Below, in pieces: positions 5,191-8,080 of a stretch of DNA of 8,080 nucleotides (its first letter is position 1; each line of letters starts with the position of its first letter). Origin of the DNA: UBA1206 sp050953105 (lineage in GTDB: Bacteria > Bacillota > Clostridia > Oscillospirales > CAG-382). Where the stretch lies: assembly GCA_050953105.1 (NCBI GenBank), contig JBMNMA010000005.1, forward strand, positions 1-8,080. Direction: 5' to 3'. The notes below the pieces were generated by a model. It ran no database searches and was not told where the DNA came from. It saw nothing but the letters and a program-made list of their open reading frames with translations. The position numbers were made by a program, and so were the translations under genes.

Positions 5191-6018
5191 TTATATCTTT
5201 TCAATGGGTATGTAAATGTCCTCGGAGTATGTGCGGCTTTGCTCCACATAGCATTCAAACTGCGGTCCGCCGGTATAACGGTATCCGCTTTGGGGCAGCC
5301 ATGTGGATAAAATATAACGCCAGGTTTTGTGTATGGTGTTTATAAAGTCGCAGTGAGTCGACGGGGGAGTGGGGAACAGGGCGTAAAGCCCTCCTTTGAC
5401 CGCAAGACGGCAGGTGCCGGTTAGGTCCCCTTTTGCCTTCTCGGTTTGGATGCCTATATAATAATTGTTCCGCTTTTCCTCGTCATTCCACAAAACTACG
5501 CCGTAGTCCCTAACAATTTCCCCGCCAGATAAAACTTGCGACAGCTTTTTGGCATTGTATTTGTTCCAAAAGTTTGGAATATAGTCCTCGTCGCTTTTAT
5601 AAACCGTAAGGTTAAGGTCGTCTATGGTTACAATTTCGTATGCTACATAGAATTCGGTATTTTCAAAGGTTATTTTATTATACAGCTTAAGGCTGTTTTC
5701 GGCGGCCCTGTATTCGGTGGGGAGTATATGATGTTCGGCCTTGAAGGCCCGTATAAAGTTTTCCTTTGAATTAAAGCCGTATTTAAAGGCATGGTCTGAT
5801 ATATGGTTATTTCCCCTTACCATTTCCTTTGCGATTTCCGAAAGTCGCCGTTTTCTTATATAGTCCGCCGGAGTAAGTCCGGTTAAATATTTGAACAGCC
5901 TTAAAAAGTGGTATTTGGAATATCCGCAAACGGCTGCGCAGACCGTAAGGTCAATATCCTGCGTTAGATTTTCTTCAATATAATCGATAGCCTTTTGAAT
6001 ATGAACCATGTATTCCAT
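5191..6018 (-). CDS. AraC-family regulator with GyrI-like effector-binding domain
   Basis: A DNA-binding transcription regulator of 275 residues. The N-terminus has the two AraC helix-turn-helix units: helices around 23-45 (CGYSKYHFLRLFK) then LTPADYIRKRRL, and a second unit around 72-104 (AFKYGFNSKENFIRAFK, then LPTEYR). The C-terminal part (about 119-275) looks like the GyrI-like small-molecule binding fold of Rob/BmrR-type proteins, with WLPQSGYRY and an acidic C-terminal strand. It may sense a toxic or lipophilic ligand. The start is either M1 or M4; AAGGAT lies 16 bases before M1, while a purine-rich stretch sits closer to M4. It is the first gene of the operon with 4265-5173. Confidence 0.9.
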   Translation of the reverse strand: MEYMVHIQKAIDYIEENLTQDIDLTVCAAVCGYSKYHFLRLFKYLTGLTPADYIRKRRLSEIAKEMVRGNNHISDHAFKYGFNSKENFIRAFKAEHHILPTEYRAAENSLKLYNKITFENTEFYVAYEIVTIDDLNLTVYKSDEDYIPNFWNKYNAKKLSQVLSGGEIVRDYGVVLWNDEEKRNNYYIGIQTEKAKGDLTGTCRLAVKGGLYALFPTPPSTHCDFINTIHKTWRYILSTWLPQSGYRYTGGPQFECYVEQSRTYSEDIYIPIEKI

Positions 6019-6066
6019 ATCTTTAACCCATTATATCCTTAATCCACAAGCAACGATTGATAAAAA

Positions 6067-6105
6067 TTGCTGTTTTATCCAGTATAACACAGTAATTTTC
6101 AGCAA
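6067..6105. promoter_or_regulatory. Possible operator at the araC-type promoter
   Basis: The inverted repeat TTGCTG (6067-6072) / CAGCAA (6100-6105) spans the -10 element and touches the -35 element. A regulator binding here could control the operon, perhaps the AraC protein itself. The arms are only 6 bp, so chance is a real possibility. Confidence 0.25.
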
Positions 6106-6109
6106 ACAA
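6081..6109 (-). promoter_or_regulatory. Likely promoter of the AraC operon
   Basis: On the minus strand there is -10 TATACT (6081-6086), 17 bases after a weak -35 TTGTTT (6104-6109). It lies 62 bases before the start codon. The poor -35 fits a promoter that needs an activator. Confidence 0.5.
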
Positions 6110-6130
6110 GTGTTTACACACGCTGGCTAA

Positions 6131-6157
6131 ATAAAAAATCCCGCACAAGCGGGATTT
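6131..6157 (-). terminator. Terminator after the lipoprotein gene
   Basis: The stem AAATCCCGC/GCGGGATTT (9 bp) has an ACAA/TTGT loop and is followed on the minus strand by TTTTTTAT. It lies 25 bases after the stop codon at 6182. It separates this gene from the AraC operon. Confidence 0.92.
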
Positions 6158-6181
6158 AATATTATATATGTAACCTTTGTT

Positions 6182-6886
6182 TTAATACTCATTGGCTTTA
6201 TCGCTTTTGCTTATATGCTCTACAACTGATGCATAGCAAATCTCACCGTTGCTTTGATCGTCCACCGGCAGAGCAAAGTGGTTTATATCAACCACCCCGT
6301 GATAGGTGCCGGGGGTGTTATTAACCAAAAACAAATATCTGTCCCCCGTTTCAAGGCTTACATTGTCCTTCATAACAGGTATTCCGATTCTTTCATTAAA
6401 TATGCCGGTGTTTTTTAAAATTTTCCACTGTTCGGCTTCCATGTATCCCTGTTTTCCGCCGATAACACCTATATACACTTTTTCTTTGCATTCTCCCTTG
6501 TATTGCTTTTCAACCTCCACCTCATACACGGTATATAGCCACAGGGAGGATTTTTCACCCGAATTACTCGTGGGTTTCCCCGTCCGTATGTCCACAATGT
6601 CAAAGAATACCCGTATAACCTTCCCTTCAAAAATATCCGTGACAGCGGAGGTAATTTCCTCCACGGTTTTATAACAGGGCCAGCTTATAAAGAAAGGGGT
6701 AAACTTAATGTTATCATTCAAATCGCCGTCCCCCGACTCATCGACGCTGCCTTCGTTTGATTTGGCATCACTTTCAACCATGGAAATATAACTGCCGTCA
6801 TCTCCGCCTATTAAACGGCATCCCGGCAAAGCCGCAATCAATGCGGTAACTAATATTAAGGAAACAAACATATAAAGACATCTCAT
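6182..6886 (-). CDS. Putative lipoprotein of unknown function
   Basis: The product has 234 residues. The N-terminus is a short charged start, a hydrophobic helix (5-20) and a lipobox ALPGC with the lipidated Cys at 23, so it should be tethered to the outer face of the membrane. A low-complexity acidic/Ser/Gly linker follows (about 28-58). The mature domain has alternating beta-strand patterns (YTVYEVEVEKQYKG, KVYIGVIGGKQG, GDRYLFLVNN), which suggests a small beta-barrel or OB-like fold. I recognise no family with certainty. The start is supported by AGGGG 7 bases upstream. It is a single-gene unit with its own likely promoter and terminator. Confidence 0.8.
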   Translation of the reverse strand: MRCLYMFVSLILVTALIAALPGCRLIGGDDGSYISMVESDAKSNEGSVDESGDGDLNDNIKFTPFFISWPCYKTVEEITSAVTDIFEGKVIRVFFDIVDIRTGKPTSNSGEKSSLWLYTVYEVEVEKQYKGECKEKVYIGVIGGKQGYMEAEQWKILKNTGIFNERIGIPVMKDNVSLETGDRYLFLVNNTPGTYHGVVDINHFALPVDDQSNGEICYASVVEHISKSDKANEY

Positions 6887-6908
6887 AACACCACCCCTGC
6901 CAAAGCCG

Positions 6909-6937
6909 ACAATATATGTATGATTTAACCTTGTAAA
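6909..6937 (-). promoter_or_regulatory. Possible promoter of the lipoprotein gene
   Basis: On the minus strand, -35 TTTACA (6932-6937) lies 17 bases before -10 TATTGT (6909-6914). The start of transcription would be about 6902, leaving a short leader that still contains the AGGGG ribosome binding site. The -10 matches consensus at only four of six positions. Confidence 0.4.
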
Positions 6938-7116
6938 AAATGCCGCAAATGCATATAAATGCCTTCAATATATAAACACTTTACAAGACCTTTTCGTTGT
7001 GTCTATATGCCAATGTTTACAAAATGTTAACAAATAAAATCAGGCGGGGTGTCCCGTAAGTGTTTAATCGCATAAAATGTATTAACCGGTATGCAATATC
7101 CTTTCTTTCTACAAAA
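6938..7116. other. Divergent intergenic region without a gene
   Basis: AT-rich spacer between the minus-strand lipoprotein gene and the plus-strand cysteine-rich gene. I see no open frame with a ribosome binding site, no RNA gene and no long repeat in it. Confidence 0.6.
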
Positions 7117-7147
7117 TTTTCACATATTTTGCATGGCGGCATAATCT
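7117..7147 (+). promoter_or_regulatory. Promoter of the cysteine-rich gene (sigma-A or sigma-K like)
   Basis: TTTTCA (7117-7122), a 17-base spacer and CATAAT (7140-7145) fit a housekeeping promoter with nine of twelve consensus positions. The same stretch also fits much of the mother-cell sigma-K pattern (AC at 7122-7123, 16 bases, then CATA and a T three bases later), the usual type for late coat genes. Sequence alone cannot choose between them. Confidence 0.5.
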
Positions 7148-7198
7148 GTTACAAGGAAGCCAATTTTTCCGCACACATTACTTAGGAGGAATAAATAT

Positions 7199-8041
7199 AT
7201 GATCGACAAAACCCCTCCCCGCTCTTTCTGCGGGAAACCCTCCGACCCTCTTTGCTGCATCAGCGTGAACAAAATATTCGACTCCGCGAAAGATAAAGAT
7301 TGTCTTGAGGACATCAAGGTTCATTTTTGTGACTGCTTTCAGGAGATAATCGACCGCTCCACCGCTATCCGCTGCAAGAATGTCGAGGTTATTAATACCC
7401 ATATAAGTCTGGAACCCGTACCCTTCAACAGGGGCTTTTATCAGGTAATCATCCGCTTCTTCTTCTGCGTTACCCTTGAATGCTGCCTGTGCATGGGCAA
7501 GACCGAAATAGTTAAAGGCCTTGCGGTTCACGACAAGAAGATTATTCTTTTCGGTTCGGAGAAAAATGTTTCTGTGTTCACCTCCGATCCCAAGAATAAT
7601 ACCTTCTGCCCCACTCCCAAGGACTTAAAGTGCAAGACCGAACCCACTCTCCCCACCGTAACGGTAGAGGTGGCCGATCCCATTTGTCTGGATGTAAAGG
7701 TAAAAGAAAGATGCCATCCCTTCGGCAACTGCTGCATATCCGTAGATGCAATACCCGACGACATAAGGGAATACTTCGAAGGCAACTTTACCGACGATAT
7801 CGGATCCAAAAAGGTTTTCGTTACCATCGGTATGTTCACCATCATCCGCATGGAGCGGGTTGTCCAGCTCATACTCCCCGCTTGCAACTACTGTGTTCCC
7901 GATAAGGAATCCACCCCCCACGGCTGCACCGACCCCTGCTCGGTATTCGGCAAAATACCCTTCCCGGTTGGCGAATTCTTCCCCTTTGCCGACGATCATC
8001 ACAAGGACGACAACAAGGGCGGCTGCTGCTTAGGGAAATAA
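7199..8041 (+). CDS. Cysteine-rich protein, possible spore-envelope component
   Basis: The product has 280 residues with 23 cysteines (8%), many in CC, CxC or CxxC spacing, and no signal peptide. AGGAGG (7184-7189) lies 9 bases before the ATG. The N-terminal part has CCISVNKIFDSAKDKDCLED and the block VPFNRGFYQV...KKIILFGSEKNV. After a Cys/Pro/Lys linker, the C-terminal part opens again with CCISV (near residue 178) and runs FVTIGMFTIIRMERVVQLILPACNYC, then DPCSVFGKIPFPVGEFFPF and an Asp/His/Cys tail. Proteins with these blocks occur in spore-forming Clostridia as conserved hypotheticals, as I recall. A cross-linked coat or exosporium role is my inference from the cysteine content and promoter. 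It is the only plus-strand gene here. No terminator is visible before the window ends. Confidence 0.8.
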   Translation: MIDKTPPRSFCGKPSDPLCCISVNKIFDSAKDKDCLEDIKVHFCDCFQEIIDRSTAIRCKNVEVINTHISLEPVPFNRGFYQVIIRFFFCVTLECCLCMGKTEIVKGLAVHDKKIILFGSEKNVSVFTSDPKNNTFCPTPKDLKCKTEPTLPTVTVEVADPICLDVKVKERCHPFGNCCISVDAIPDDIREYFEGNFTDDIGSKKVFVTIGMFTIIRMERVVQLILPACNYCVPDKESTPHGCTDPCSVFGKIPFPVGEFFPFADDHHKDDNKGGCCLGK

Positions 8042-8080
8042 TCCTTGAAAAGTATATAAAAAAGCACAGCCGGTTACGCT

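Noticed and set aside
7122..7147. Sigma-E promoter for the cysteine-rich gene
   Set aside because: ACATATT and CATAATCT resemble the two boxes, but the spacer is 11 bases, too short for that sigma factor.
7528..8002. Minus-strand frames of 119 and 125 codons at the right end
   Set aside because: Both are antisense to the cysteine-rich gene, which has an AGGAGG site and a coherent sequence.

Overview
The window looks like a chromosomal piece of an anaerobic Clostridia-type Firmicute, possibly a gut Oscillospirales/Ruminococcaceae-like lineage. The lineage is inferred from four things: a SAM-I (S-box) riboswitch in front of metK, many compact T-tailed terminators, strong AGGAGG/GAAAGGA ribosome binding sites, and a dockerin-type calcium-binding tail on a secreted protein. 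Almost all genes lie on the minus strand; one cysteine-rich gene at the right end is on the plus strand.

Layout. (1) Positions 1-743 hold no credible gene. They carry three diverged copies of a small double-hairpin repeat (two inverted around an AT-rich core, one alone) and a GC-rich imperfect direct repeat. (2) 744-2671 (minus) is one secreted gene with a signal peptide, a transglutaminase-like domain with Cys-His-Asp, a middle beta-rich part, a CxxC module and a C-terminal dockerin-like pair. It is broken by two single-base frameshifts; removing one base at each site gives one continuous frame of 641 residues. (3) 2744-3943 (minus) is metK, S-adenosylmethionine synthetase. Its leader holds a consensus promoter, a SAM-I aptamer and an intrinsic terminator. 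(4) 4265-6018 (minus) is a two-gene operon: an AraC-family regulator with a GyrI-like effector domain, then an uncharacterised protein with a weak resemblance to C39-like/BtrH_N proteins. (5) 6182-6886 (minus) is a lone putative lipoprotein of unknown function. (6) 7199-8041 (plus) is a 280-residue protein with 23 cysteines, possibly a spore-envelope protein.

How the parts relate. SAM made by MetK should shut its own transcription through the S-box. The dockerin gene starts 72 bases after metK with no promoter that I can see between them, so it may be read from the same transcript. The AraC regulator probably senses a small molecule and controls its operon partner. Intrinsic terminators separate most units.

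I see no CRISPR array, tRNA, rRNA, transposase or phage gene. The most interesting points are the two frameshifts (one in a C8 tract) in the dockerin/transglutaminase gene, the repeat family whose second hairpin changes sequence but keeps pairing, the cysteine-rich gene with a sigma-K-like promoter element, and an intrinsic terminator facing the 'wrong' way between metK and the secreted gene.
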